NCBI GenBank assembly: GCA_937924675.1
Contig: CALEVL010000041.1
Location: 1-42,109, forward strand
Origin: an uncultured Ignavibacteria bacterium
GTDB lineage: Bacteria; Bacteroidota; Ignavibacteria; Tepidaquicellales; Tepidaquicellaceae
DNA: 42,109 bases
Reading direction: 5' to 3'
Under the pieces are notes generated by a model. It was not told the origin of the DNA and made no database searches. It was given only the letters and a program-made list of their open reading frames with translations. Of the stretch, positions 24,769-32,794 are shown in pieces; position 1 is the stretch's first letter; each line of letters starts with the position of its first letter. The position numbers and the translations under genes are program-made.

Positions 24769-24916
24769 GGAAATGATTTTATTCTATAAAATTAATTCGA
24801 GCCAACTTCTTTCTAAGTAAAACGTTTTGGACAGATATGAAGATGAAGGTTCGCATAATCTACTTTTAAGATTGAAGTTGAAAATGCATAGAAGTATTTT
24901 GAACCATATTATTATT

Positions 24917-27900
24917 ATGAATCCCCTCGATAAAATAAAGTTTGAGAAGATATCGATTGATGAAGGTCTGTCTCAAAGCGTAGTTTACTGTGTAATTCAG
25001 GATTCATTTGGTTTCATTTGGTTTGGTACACAGGATGGACTTAACAAATACGACGGTAGAAAGATCACTATTTATAAGAATGACAGATCAAACAGTCGTA
25101 CTATCAGCAATAATATTATTCATTCACTTTTCGAAGATAAGAATAACAATTTGTGGATAGGCACTGTTGCCGGACTTAACAGGTACGACAGTAAAAAAGA
25201 TTGCTTCGAGAGGTTCACTTCTTCAAATTACAAAGAATCATTTCCGGTGGATTACGTAAGAGCTATTTATCAGGATAATGAAGGTGATCTGATACTAGCT
25301 ACATATGGGGGTGGTTTGTCAGTGTTTAATCTTGACTCTGAGAAATTTGAATCATTCAGAGCTGATCCGAATGATTCAGAATGCATTAGTTATGACAAAG
25401 TTAATTGCGTCAAAGGTGATGCGAACGGGAGATTGTTGATAGGGACCTGGGGAGGCGGGCTCAATCTGTTTAGCAAACACTCTAAGAAATTCAGCAAGAT
25501 TTCTCTTTCAGATAGTGGAGAGGAAACAATCAGCATGAAGAGAGTAAATCACATTTCGTTTGATAGCGATGGCAAGGCATGGATAAGTACAAACGGAGGA
25601 TTATTTACTTTGGATAATTTTGATAGTTCTGCAACTAAGTTTGCCTTGCCTGAAGAGATTCTTGAACAGGAAGCTGAACTGGTTTCCTTTGCAAACATAG
25701 ACTGCTCCTGCAATTTGTGGGTTGGTACAAGGGAAAAAGGACTTTGGCTCAGGAAGAAGAACGACAATCGGTTCGTCAAGTACTCTCATGATGAGTTTCA
25801 GCCGGAAAGCATAAGCTATGATTCAGTAACATGTATCTATGAAGATGCATCAGGTTTGATGTGGGTTGGTACATTCGGAGGCGGAGTAAACAAGTTCGAT
25901 CCGAGAGTCAGAAATGTCCTTCATTTTCTGCATGACCCGAAAGATGATAACAGCATCAATTCAAATAAGATCAGTTGCTTTCTTCAGACAAGAGAAGACA
26001 AGATATTCATAGGCACCCGTGAAAAAGGTATCAGTACGCTTGATCTTTTGACATTTAAAGCCGCGCCATTGAAGGGATATGATAAGTTCAAGTCTGCAGG
26101 ACAAAACAGCGTATTAGCTTTGGAGGAAGACAAAGACGGGCAAATATGGATTGGCACATCAGGGGGAGGGTTGCTTTGTTATGATATGAGCTCAAATGAG
26201 TTCAAACTATTCAGGCACTTACAGGATAATCAAAACTCACTTTTAAACGATACTGTATTTGCTGTAAAGGCAGACACACGCGGAAGGATTTGGATTGGTA
26301 CTTCTTCAGGACTTAACATGTATGATAAAGTGGCAAACAGATTCACAGCTTTCAGATCAAATAATTCTGATCCAGACTCACTCGGGTCTGACAGGGTTAG
26401 AAGCTTGTGTCTTGACCATTGCAATAATCTTTGGATAGCAACTGAGTACGGTTGCCTGAATGTTTTAAATACTGACACGTTAGAATTAAGAAGAATTTCA
26501 TTTGATTCCGAAATTGCATTGGACAAAGTTTTGCTTGCTTTGGGCATTGACAAAAAGGGGAAAGTTTGGATTGGTTCGCCTTCAGGTTTATACATGTATG
26601 AACCGGACAACGGGAACTTTGATTGGATTTCAGAGCGTGACGGATTGCCAAATAATTTTGTAAATTCAATTGTAGTTGATGACTTTGGATTTATTTGGGT
26701 ATCAACCAATAACGGTGTTGCGAAGCTTGATGATGAGGGAAAATTGGTAAGAGCTTTTGACAAGAGTGATGGTTTCCAAAGCAATGAATTTGTTCAAGGT
26801 GCCGGTTTTAAGTTGAAAGACGGCAGAATAATGTTTGGCGGTATTAACGGATTTAATATCTTTGATCCTCAGGGATTTACTGCAATTGATTTCACGCCGA
26901 AAGTTGCTTTCACAGAATTCAGGCTGTTCAATAAAATCGTTACACCTGATCAGTCAGGCTCACAACTCACAAAGTCAATCTGGTGTGAAAATAAACTTCA
27001 GCTTACTTACAGAGAGAGTGTAATATCTTTTGCTTTTGCTGCAATGGACTTCAGAGCCTCCGCCAAGATTCAATACAGATATAAGATGGATGGTTTCGAC
27101 AGAGATTGGATTCACTCCGGAAATAATGCATTTGCGACATATACAAATTTGAATCCCGGAGAATATGATTTCCGTGTAATGGCAACTAACAGCGACGGAA
27201 TCTGGAATGAGAATGACTCTAAAATCAGAATGGAAATTTCACCTCCCTTCTGGAAGACAGTCTGGTTCAAAGCAGTTGGTACTGTCACTCTGGCAGCCGC
27301 AGCCAGTGCAGTATATCAAAACAAATTGAATAAAATCAGGAAAGAGAAAGAGGCACAGGAAGAATTTACGAGGAAGCTGATAGAAGCTCAGGAAGCTGAC
27401 AGAAAGAGAATTGCTGCCGAACTTCATGACAGCATAGGTCATGGGTTGCTGATCTCGAAAAACAAATTACTTCAGAGCCTGAATGAAAGCAATCTCGAAT
27501 CTGAAACAGCTGAAAAGATAAAGGATGTATCGGAGATTCTTTCCGGCACTCTGAGTGAGGTCAGGGAGATTTCATATAATCTTCACCCCTACCAGATCGA
27601 GCGGCTTGGACTTTCTAAAGCTATCAGATCAATTGTTGATCGGGTGGCAGAATCGGCTGAAATAAGTTTTACATGCGTAGTTGATGAAATTGATAATTTG
27701 CTTTCTCCTGAAGCTGAAATAACTCTTTACAGGATAATTCAGGAAAGCATCAATAATATTCTGAAGCATTCTGAAGCAAGCGAGGCAATTCTGAACGTCA
27801 GCAAGAACAACAATGAAATTTCCGTTTTTGTATCCGATAATGGAAAGGGGATCAGTGCTGATTCAATATCCGTTGCGGGAAACAAGCCGGGATTGGGGCT

Positions 27901-28057
27901 TGAAGGAATGAAGGAGAGAGCAAGGATAATAAATGCAAGCTTCAGAGTAGAAACAGCAAACGGTTATGGAACTATTGTGAAAGTCGTATTGCCGATAATC
28001 GGAAGCAGCGGTGATTCAAGGGTGAGCATAGAGCATGATGCTGACGAAACAATTTGA
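24917..28057 (+). CDS. Hybrid-propeller sensor histidine kinase (reg_prop x14, Y_Y_Y, HisKA_3, HATPase)
   Basis: A 1046-residue sensor kinase. I count 14 reg_prop blades of the form (L/I)WIGTxxGLxxYD, enough for two seven-bladed propellers, over about residues 10-675. A Y_Y_Y domain (YRYKMDGFDRDW to NPGEYDFRVMATNSDG) and one membrane helix (VWFKAVGTVTLAAAASAVY, about residue 790) follow. The kinase has HisKA_3 with the phospho-acceptor in AAELHDSIGHG, then the HATPase blocks ESINNILKHSEAS, DNGKGI and GLGLEGMKERA. Related receptors sense oligosaccharides in the periplasm. Here no signal peptide is evident from any start (ATG 24917, ATG 24884 or TTG 24827, the last lying in the element's terminal repeat). 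The partner regulator follows 70 bp downstream. Confidence 0.9.
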   Translation: MNPLDKIKFEKISIDEGLSQSVVYCVIQDSFGFIWFGTQDGLNKYDGRKITIYKNDRSNSRTISNNIIHSLFEDKNNNLWIGTVAGLNRYDSKKDCFERFTSSNYKESFPVDYVRAIYQDNEGDLILATYGGGLSVFNLDSEKFESFRADPNDSECISYDKVNCVKGDANGRLLIGTWGGGLNLFSKHSKKFSKISLSDSGEETISMKRVNHISFDSDGKAWISTNGGLFTLDNFDSSATKFALPEEILEQEAELVSFANIDCSCNLWVGTREKGLWLRKKNDNRFVKYSHDEFQPESISYDSVTCIYEDASGLMWVGTFGGGVNKFDPRVRNVLHFLHDPKDDNSINSNKISCFLQTREDKIFIGTREKGISTLDLLTFKAAPLKGYDKFKSAGQNSVLALEEDKDGQIWIGTSGGGLLCYDMSSNEFKLFRHLQDNQNSLLNDTVFAVKADTRGRIWIGTSSGLNMYDKVANRFTAFRSNNSDPDSLGSDRVRSLCLDHCNNLWIATEYGCLNVLNTDTLELRRISFDSEIALDKVLLALGIDKKGKVWIGSPSGLYMYEPDNGNFDWISERDGLPNNFVNSIVVDDFGFIWVSTNNGVAKLDDEGKLVRAFDKSDGFQSNEFVQGAGFKLKDGRIMFGGINGFNIFDPQGFTAIDFTPKVAFTEFRLFNKIVTPDQSGSQLTKSIWCENKLQLTYRESVISFAFAAMDFRASAKIQYRYKMDGFDRDWIHSGNNAFATYTNLNPGEYDFRVMATNSDGIWNENDSKIRMEISPPFWKTVWFKAVGTVTLAAAASAVYQNKLNKIRKEKEAQEEFTRKLIEAQEADRKRIAAELHDSIGHGLLISKNKLLQSLNESNLESETAEKIKDVSEILSGTLSEVREISYNLHPYQIERLGLSKAIRSIVDRVAESAEISFTCVVDEIDNLLSPEAEITLYRIIQESINNILKHSEASEAILNVSKNNNEISVFVSDNGKGISADSISVAGNKPGLGLEGMKERARIINASFRVETANGYGTIVKVVLPIIGSSGDSRVSIEHDADETI

Positions 28058-28079
28058 TAACTTGTTTAGCGCGGTTGTG

Positions 28080-28110
28080 TTGCGCGTGTAAGATTACTTT
28101 CATATCTTTG
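28080..28110 (+). promoter_or_regulatory. Predicted promoter TTG-N20-TATCTTTG of the response regulator
   Basis: TTG at 28080-28082, 20 bp, then TATCTTTG at 28103-28110 is an exact Bacteroidota-type promoter. It lies in the short gap between kinase and regulator genes, 17 bp before the ATG at 28128, so the regulator can be made independently of the kinase. Confidence 0.62.
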
Positions 28111-28127
28111 TAATACAAAAAATTCTA

Positions 28128-28784
28128 ATGAGTGAACAGATAAAATTGATAATTGCTGATGACCATCCGATATTCAGGGAAGGCCTCAGGCAGATCATTG
28201 AGAAAGACAGTCGTATTAAGATAATTGGGGAAGCTGACAACGGTCTTAAGGCTCTTGAGCAGATTGAAGAGAAGAAGCCTGATATTGCGTTGCTTGACAT
28301 AGATATGCCAAAGCTTACAGGACTCGAAGTATTGAAAAAAGTAAGCGGCACTTCCGTTAAAATAATTTTCCTTACAATGTATTCCGAAGAAGATATCTTT
28401 GATGAAGCCATGGGATTAGGTATCAAAGGTTATGTTCTCAAAGACAGTGCAGTTAATGACATAATTGAATGCATAATTTCGGTAAATGAAGGAAACTATT
28501 TTATTAGTCCGTCAATGTCTAACTTGCTCTTGAAAAGAAGAAAGAAATTAACGGATCTTCGAAAGAGCAATCCTATGCTGGACAATCTTACACCCACGGA
28601 AAAGAAAATACTAAGATTCATATCACAAAACAAAACATCCAAGGAAATTGCGGATGTACTCTTCCTTAGTCATAGAACGGTTGAGAATCACAGAACCAAC
28701 ATCAGCAATAAACTCAGTCTTAAAGGAAGCCACAGTCTTATCAAATTTGCAATAGAAAACAAATCTTTACTTACAGAATCGTGA
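28128..28784 (+). CDS. NarL/LuxR-family response regulator
   Basis: A 218-residue two-domain regulator. The receiver domain starts IKLIIADDHPIFREGL (acidic DD pair), has the phospho-acceptor Asp in ALLDIDMPKLTG at about residue 57, Thr in FLTMYSEE and Lys in YVLKDSA. The C-terminal LuxR helix-turn-helix is LTPTEKKILRFISQNKTSKE onward, with SHRTVENHRTNI as recognition helix. It is the expected partner of the HisKA_3 kinase directly upstream. Targets are unknown; the three small secreted-protein genes just downstream are candidates by position. Confidence 0.94.
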   Translation: MSEQIKLIIADDHPIFREGLRQIIEKDSRIKIIGEADNGLKALEQIEEKKPDIALLDIDMPKLTGLEVLKKVSGTSVKIIFLTMYSEEDIFDEAMGLGIKGYVLKDSAVNDIIECIISVNEGNYFISPSMSNLLLKRRKKLTDLRKSNPMLDNLTPTEKKILRFISQNKTSKEIADVLFLSHRTVENHRTNISNKLSLKGSHSLIKFAIENKSLLTES

Positions 28785-29242
28785 CATCAGCAATTTAATG
28801 CTGCAATATCGGATTACTTTCTAATTCATCTCATGCCGGGAAATTAATGGTGACACCTACTAAAGTAGTGTGTTCAAACCTATGCCATTGGTAAAATATT
28901 TAGATTAAGTTTGTTTAGTTTCTTTTCGGGAAACTGCAACAAATACTTTTCGAAATTACCTTTCTCCCGGCCCATCTCAATTTCATTTCTTTGAAGCGAT
29001 TGCTTCTTCTTAAAAAGGAGAAGCAACTGCTCTACTCTTTGGTTTTCAGGTTCCAAAAATTTCTCAAAGTAAATTTTTCACTGCAACTTGTCCTTTTTAC
29101 ATTGCCTTCACATCATACCTACTTATTTAGTAGTTACCACTATTAAGAATAAGAAGTTGACCCCATAGTTCTTTTAAACTGCTAATAATAACTTTGTACA
29201 AGTTGATCGGGAAAGATCAATTAAAACGAAAGGAGAAGAAAG
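28785..29242. other. Intergenic region with a stable hairpin
   Basis: In these 458 bp the clearest structure is a 12-bp hairpin with one G-T pair, TTGCTTCTTCTT (29000-29011) against AAGGAGAAGCAA (29015-29026), loop AAA, with no T-run. Near the right end, TAACTTTG (29189-29196) fits the -7 consensus 47 bp before the ATG at 29243, but no TTG lies 20 bp upstream. No ORF worth listing was seen. Confidence 0.5.
29189..29196 (+). promoter_or_regulatory. Possible -7 element TAACTTTG
   Basis: TAACTTTG matches TAnnTTTG and is well placed for the lipoprotein gene at 29243. The -33 position reads TAG instead of TTG, which would fit a promoter that depends on an activator, but that is only inference. 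Confidence 0.35.
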
Positions 29243-29749
29243 ATGTTAAACAAATCAAGGAGTTCCACCACGGGCCGAAGCATTGCACTGACGATACTTG
29301 TATGTTTGTTTCTTGTTTCAGGTTGCGGAGACCACAGCATCACAGGAGCAGGTTCCTCAGGCAATGATTTAAAAAACAGTTCAGCAGATAATTCCGGAAA
29401 TGAGTTAAGCTCTTCCTTTATCAAGCTTGATCTTGGTATTTCTTCCAAAAGGGTAAGCGTAAATGATTCAAGATTGATTGAGTCGAATTCGGGAAACAGT
29501 TTCAACAGTATTGTTCCGGTCACTCTGACTCTTGAACCGGGTATGTCAGAGGAACTGCAAAATATTCAGCAAAGCGGGATCTTTGCGCTTTACCTAACGG
29601 CAGACGGAGACTTTACGATGACAAATTCAGACGGGTTGAGTGTTACACTTAAGTCAGTGCTCATGGAGAAGTGCAGTTTCATCGATCTGAAAGTCACAAA
29701 TAATTTCCACAGAAAAATTACAATAACCGGATTCCTGGCCGGTGAATAA
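29243..29749 (+). CDS. Small lipoprotein, 168 aa, unknown function
   Basis: I do not recognise the family. The N terminus is a lipoprotein signal with hydrophobic core ALTILVCLFLVSG and lipobox LVSGC (Cys at about residue 29). A Gly/Ser/Asn-rich linker runs to about residue 55. The rest is a beta-rich domain ending ITGFLAGE, with CSFIDLKVTNNFHRKI near the end. It starts at ATG 29243 after AAAGGAGAAGAAAG, a good ribosome site. It is the first of three consecutive small exported proteins with similar ribosome sites, and shares with the second the scheme of lipobox, linker and short beta domain. Confidence 0.8.
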   Translation: MLNKSRSSTTGRSIALTILVCLFLVSGCGDHSITGAGSSGNDLKNSSADNSGNELSSSFIKLDLGISSKRVSVNDSRLIESNSGNSFNSIVPVTLTLEPGMSEELQNIQQSGIFALYLTADGDFTMTNSDGLSVTLKSVLMEKCSFIDLKVTNNFHRKITITGFLAGE

Positions 29750-29829
29750 GTCTTACTCAAATGCAATCATCTGCCCCAATCATTTTGACAGGCAGAAATT
29801 CAATAACAACAAAACGAAAGGAAAACAAA

Positions 29830-30303
29830 ATGAAAGCTCTCAAAGTATCGACAGCAATCGCAGCAACAATTCTCTTCTGCGCACTTATAGCTTCAGGATG
29901 TTCCAACAATCCGTCGGACTCACAATCCGGAGCAGGGCAGACAGATGAGACAAGAAACACGGTTACAGCTCAAAGCTCAAAGGAAAGGACATTGCTTGTT
30001 TCAATAAATATGCAAGCAGGTGAAAAATATGTGATCAGTGCAAGTGATTTTGATCAGTATGGTTTGATTGATTTCAAATCGGTTTCACTAGAGATCAGTG
30101 ATCCAAGGTTGCCGATCTACCAGCCGGATCATTGCTCCGATGTTGAGATAGCGGTTGAGTATGATGGAAAGCTCATTTACGACAAATGCAGCGCAAGTAA
30201 TTTTTCGGCAAATGAAATTTTACTTGTCAATCATTCAGAAATGACTCTCTACGTTGAAGCTTCAGTTATCTGCAACATAGTTGATCCAATGTCATCCAAG
30301 TAA
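29830..30303 (+). CDS. Small lipoprotein, 157 aa, unknown function
   Basis: The lipoprotein signal is MKALKVSTAIAATILFCALI followed by lipobox IASGC. A polar linker (SNNPSDSQSGAGQTDETR) leads to a beta-rich domain with two or three Cys (HCSDVEI, KCSAS, VICNIV) that could form disulfides. I do not recognise the family. ATG 29830 follows CGAAAGGAAAACAAA; an upstream in-frame ATG at 29761 would bury the signal peptide, so it was rejected. The gene lies 80 bp after the previous lipoprotein gene and ends in a clear terminator at 30325-30355. Confidence 0.8.
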   Translation: MKALKVSTAIAATILFCALIASGCSNNPSDSQSGAGQTDETRNTVTAQSSKERTLLVSINMQAGEKYVISASDFDQYGLIDFKSVSLEISDPRLPIYQPDHCSDVEIAVEYDGKLIYDKCSASNFSANEILLVNHSEMTLYVEASVICNIVDPMSSK

Positions 30304-30324
30304 GCAAGTCGCAATTGAAATGCG

Positions 30325-30355
30325 AGCCCGGTGTTTGAATATACCGGGCTTTTTT
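30325..30355 (+). terminator. Intrinsic terminator after the second lipoprotein gene
   Basis: AGCCCGGT (30325-30332) pairs with ACCGGGCT (30343-30350) around a 10-base loop, followed by T at 30350-30355. It separates the lipoprotein pair from the next gene. Confidence 0.92.
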
Positions 30356-30502
30356 ATATGAGTATGAATACTCACATATTTCAGGCAGAGGCATCTATTC
30401 CAAATCAATCTAAAGTTGGCGATTTTTGTATAGTCGAAGCGAGAGGCAGATAAATCAAATCCCTTGCTGAATAATAAGAGTTTTAAAGAAAAGGAGATTA
30501 AA

Positions 30503-30889
30503 ATGAAAACAGCATTTGTATCAAAGCTCATTGTGATTCTCTTCATTATTATGCTGGGCATAATTGAAGGTAGATCACAAACAACATTCACTGCAGCATC
30601 CATCACAAAACCGGAAAAGAAATTTGATTTTTCGGGTACGGTCGAAGGAGTCATTATTGATCTGGCAACTATAAACTTCTCAATATATGAAGATGGGAAT
30701 GCCAGTCTTACAGTATTAGACCATCAGGGCAAATCTATCTGCCAGCTTGTTGAAGGTGAAATATACAAAGGTGAATATGCAATACACTACAAACCCGATG
30801 CAAATTTGCCTGCCGGTGAATATTTCCTCCGTTTCGAAATGAATGGCGAAGTAAAAGTTGAAAGATTTGTGAAACGAATCGCGGAGTAG
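30503..30889 (+). CDS. Small exported protein made almost only of a sorting-domain-like fold
   Basis: A 128-residue protein with signal peptide MKTAFVSKLIVILFIIMLGI to about residue 26. From about residue 55 on it follows the pattern of the T9SS C-terminal/FlgD-Ig fold: INFSIYEDGNASLTVLDHQG, then GEYAIHYKPDANLPAGEYFL and a basic end VERFVKRI. Those lines correspond to the INFxLPxxxxVxLxVYDxxG, NLPSGVYFYRL and KKMxLLK parts of the sorting domains seen elsewhere in the window, but the NPFNP entry motif is missing. It could be a free-standing domain that binds the secretion machinery or a decayed cargo end. ATG 30503 follows AAAGGAGATTAAA. Confidence 0.7.
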   Translation: MKTAFVSKLIVILFIIMLGIIEGRSQTTFTAASITKPEKKFDFSGTVEGVIIDLATINFSIYEDGNASLTVLDHQGKSICQLVEGEIYKGEYAIHYKPDANLPAGEYFLRFEMNGEVKVERFVKRIAE

Positions 30890-31122
30890 GGAAGGACAAT
30901 CGGCGAGAACAGGCGGAGCAAAGCTCCAAAGCACAACCCTCATTTGCTCCGTCAAAGCCGCCAGAGATCAAGCAACATATCCGTTCCTTAGTTCAGTAAT
31001 TATTGCAACACCCTTGTTGACAAAGGAAAAACATACACATATTCTTTATCTGCAAAATGAGAAGGGTTTTAGTTGAAGTACAGAGCGACATCGGTTAATA
31101 AAATCTGAGAAATTATTTTTGA
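30890..31122. other. Intergenic stretch upstream of the ahcY promoter
   Basis: Just after the stop at 30889, GGAGC-AAA-GCTCC gives a 5-bp hairpin in a locally GC-richer patch (about 30910-30970). No T-run follows. The rest is AT-rich with nothing I can name. No SAM or SAH riboswitch pattern was seen. Confidence 0.4.
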
Positions 31123-31153
31123 TTTCTTTAAAGATTTAAATGCCCTATATTTG
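31123..31153 (+). promoter_or_regulatory. Predicted promoter TTT-N20-TATATTTG of ahcY
   Basis: TATATTTG at 31146-31153 is an exact TAnnTTTG; 20 bp upstream is TTT (31123-31125), one base off TTG. The start site would be near 31160, leaving a leader of under 30 nt, too short for a SAH riboswitch. Confidence 0.5.
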
Positions 31154-31187
31154 CACATCATAAAAACATCTTTTTAAGGAGGAAATA

Positions 31188-32513
31188 TTGGGTACAGAAA
31201 CACTTGACAAGACACAGGTATTACCTTACAAGGTTAAGGATATATCACTTGCCGAATGGGGAAGAAAAGAAATAAGACTCGCCGAAGCCGAAATGCCGGG
31301 TTTGATGGCAATCAGGGAAGAGTATAAATCTAAGCAGCCGCTTAAGGGTGCAAGAATAGCAGGCTGTCTTCACATGACAATTCAGACCGCAGTTTTGATA
31401 GAAACTCTCATTGATCTGGGAGCAGAAGTTACATGGTCTTCATGTAACATATTCTCAACTCAGGATCATGCAGCTGCAGCAATCGCCGCGGCCGGAATTC
31501 CGGTTTATGCCTGGAAAGGTATGAATGAGGAAGAATTCAACTGGTGTATTGAACAGACATTATTCTTTGGACCTGATAGAAAACCGTTGAACATGATTCT
31601 TGATGACGGTGGAGATCTGACAAACATGGTGTTTGACAATTATCCTGAGCTGATTACAGAAATCAGAGGTTTATCTGAAGAGACAACAACAGGTGTTCAC
31701 AGATTATATGAAAGAATGAAAAACGGCACATTGCCAATGCCGGCAATAAACGTTAATGATTCGGTAACAAAGTCAAAGTTTGACAACAAGTACGGATGCA
31801 AAGAGTCATGCGTTGATGCTATCAGAAGAGCAACCGATGTAATGATGGCAGGCAAAGTTGCAGTTGTTGCAGGCTACGGTGATGTTGGCAAGGGTTCTGC
31901 TGCTTCTCTTAGCGGTGCCGGTGCAAGAGTTCTTATTACAGAGATAGATCCAATCTGTGCACTTCAGGCAGCGATGGACGGATATCAGGTTGTTACAATG
32001 GATGAGGCAGCAAAAGTTGCAGATATTTTTGTTACTGCTACAGGCAACGTGAACATCATAACAGACAGGCACTTCAAATCAATGAAGGACAAAGCCATTG
32101 TTGCTAATATCGGGCACTTTGATAATGAAATCGATATGGCTTGGCTCAATGAGAATTATGGAAAGACCAAGAATACAGTTAAGCCACAAGTAGATCTTTA
32201 TGATGTTGACGGACATGATGTTATCATTCTTGCAGAAGGCAGATTGGTAAACCTTGGTTGTGCAATGGGACATCCTTCGTTTGTGATGTCGAATTCATTC
32301 ACCAATCAGGTTCTTGCACAGATAGAGCTTTGGAATAATCATGACAATTATGAAAATAAAGTCTATGTATTGCCAAAGCATCTTGATGAGAAAGTTGCAA
32401 GACTTCATCTTGAGAAAATTGGCGTGAAGCTTGAAAAAATGACAAAGGAACAAGCTGAATATATTGGTGTTAGTGTAGACGGCCCGTATAAGTCAGAATT
32501 GTACAGATACTGA
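31188..32513 (+). CDS. ahcY: Adenosylhomocysteinase
   Basis: A 441-residue NAD-dependent enzyme that splits S-adenosylhomocysteine to adenosine and homocysteine in the methyl cycle. Hallmarks are CLHMTIQTAVLIETL, WSSCNIFSTQDHAAAAI, DDGGDLTNM, the VNDSVTKSKFDNKYGC segment with the catalytic Lys and Asp region, the NAD Rossmann motif GYGDVGKGSAASL at about residue 227, NIGHFDNEIDM, and the C-terminal KLEKMTKEQAEYIGV and GPYKSELYRY. The start is TTG at 31188, five bases after AAGGAGGA. It is a single-gene unit with a promoter 35 bp upstream and a 16-bp terminator. Confidence 0.97.
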   Translation: MGTETLDKTQVLPYKVKDISLAEWGRKEIRLAEAEMPGLMAIREEYKSKQPLKGARIAGCLHMTIQTAVLIETLIDLGAEVTWSSCNIFSTQDHAAAAIAAAGIPVYAWKGMNEEEFNWCIEQTLFFGPDRKPLNMILDDGGDLTNMVFDNYPELITEIRGLSEETTTGVHRLYERMKNGTLPMPAINVNDSVTKSKFDNKYGCKESCVDAIRRATDVMMAGKVAVVAGYGDVGKGSAASLSGAGARVLITEIDPICALQAAMDGYQVVTMDEAAKVADIFVTATGNVNIITDRHFKSMKDKAIVANIGHFDNEIDMAWLNENYGKTKNTVKPQVDLYDVDGHDVIILAEGRLVNLGCAMGHPSFVMSNSFTNQVLAQIELWNNHDNYENKVYVLPKHLDEKVARLHLEKIGVKLEKMTKEQAEYIGVSVDGPYKSELYRY

Positions 32514-32518
32514 TATCT

Positions 32519-32538
32519 GAGTTCTTATCAAAGAACTC
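32519..32538 (+). other. Hairpin directly after the ahcY stop
   Basis: GAGTTCTT and AAGAACTC form a perfect 8-bp stem with loop ATCA, six bases after the stop. There is no T-run. It may protect the 3' end or be a first, weak stop ahead of the main terminator. Confidence 0.5.
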
Positions 32539-32564
32539 TTACGCAATAGGATTTACAGTTACTT

Positions 32565-32603
32565 TAAAAGCCCTTGAGAATTTTTTCTCAAGGGCTTTTA
32601 TTT
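32565..32603 (+). terminator. Strong terminator after ahcY
   Basis: A perfect 16-bp stem, TAAAAGCCCTTGAGAA against TTCTCAAGGGCTTTTA, with loop TTTT at 32581-32584. Its A and T ends make it work on both strands. Confidence 0.93.
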
Positions 32604-32736
32604 ATCTGTTCAGTGGTGATTTTTCTGATTTTCACACAAGACATTTTTAAACATTGAAGATCATAGAGAAGCAGTTTGCAGTTGAATTGTTACGGGACGT
32701 TGATTGGAAGTGCAAGAGGTAAATCTCATAAAAATG

Positions 32737-32766
32737 GAAAAAGGAAGCCGATCATAAACGGCTCCC
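32737..32766 (-). terminator. Terminator of the ABM-fold gene
   Basis: On the minus strand GGGAGCCG pairs with CGGCTTCC (one mismatch) around TTTATGAT and is followed by TTTTTCC. It lies about 30 bp past the stop of the gene at 32795-33133. Confidence 0.75.
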
Positions 32767-32794
32767 TTTATCTCTAAATGAATAAAGTCAGATG

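Larger units (their letters stand above)
24227..24834. mobile_element. Nested foldback (MITE-like) element with 16-bp terminal inverted repeats
   Basis: The ends CTGTCCAAAACGTTTT (24227-24242) and AAAACGTTTTGGACAG (24819-24834) are exact inverted copies. Inside, six further inverted-repeat pairs are nested in order: CCCGCCTGC 24308-24316/24641-24649; CGTATAATTGCC 24366-24377/24591-24602; GCCTGCCCGGC 24405-24415/24583-24593 (one mismatch); GGCAGACGGG 24445-24454/24541-24550 (one mismatch); GCAAGAATTT 24454-24463/24508-24517; GCCCGACA 24476-24483/24492-24499. The right arm has its own double hairpin. The segment is visibly richer in G and C than its flanks and holds no transposase. The only long ORF (minus strand, 24267-24674) looks like a shadow of the repeats. 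No target-site duplication is evident. Mobility is inferred from the ends only. Confidence 0.6.

Noticed and set aside
24227..24834. Foldback element as an insertion sequence or CRISPR array
   Set aside because: No transposase or transposase fragment could be recognised, no target-site duplication is visible, and the short repeats are inverted and unevenly spaced, unlike CRISPR.
26230..26784. 184-codon minus-strand ORF inside the sensor kinase gene
   Set aside because: It lies antisense to the reg_prop repeats, has no ribosome site and no recognisable domain; the plus frame is clearly coding.
31021..31187. SAH or SAM riboswitch upstream of ahcY
   Set aside because: No matching conserved core is visible, and the predicted start site leaves under 30 nt of leader.
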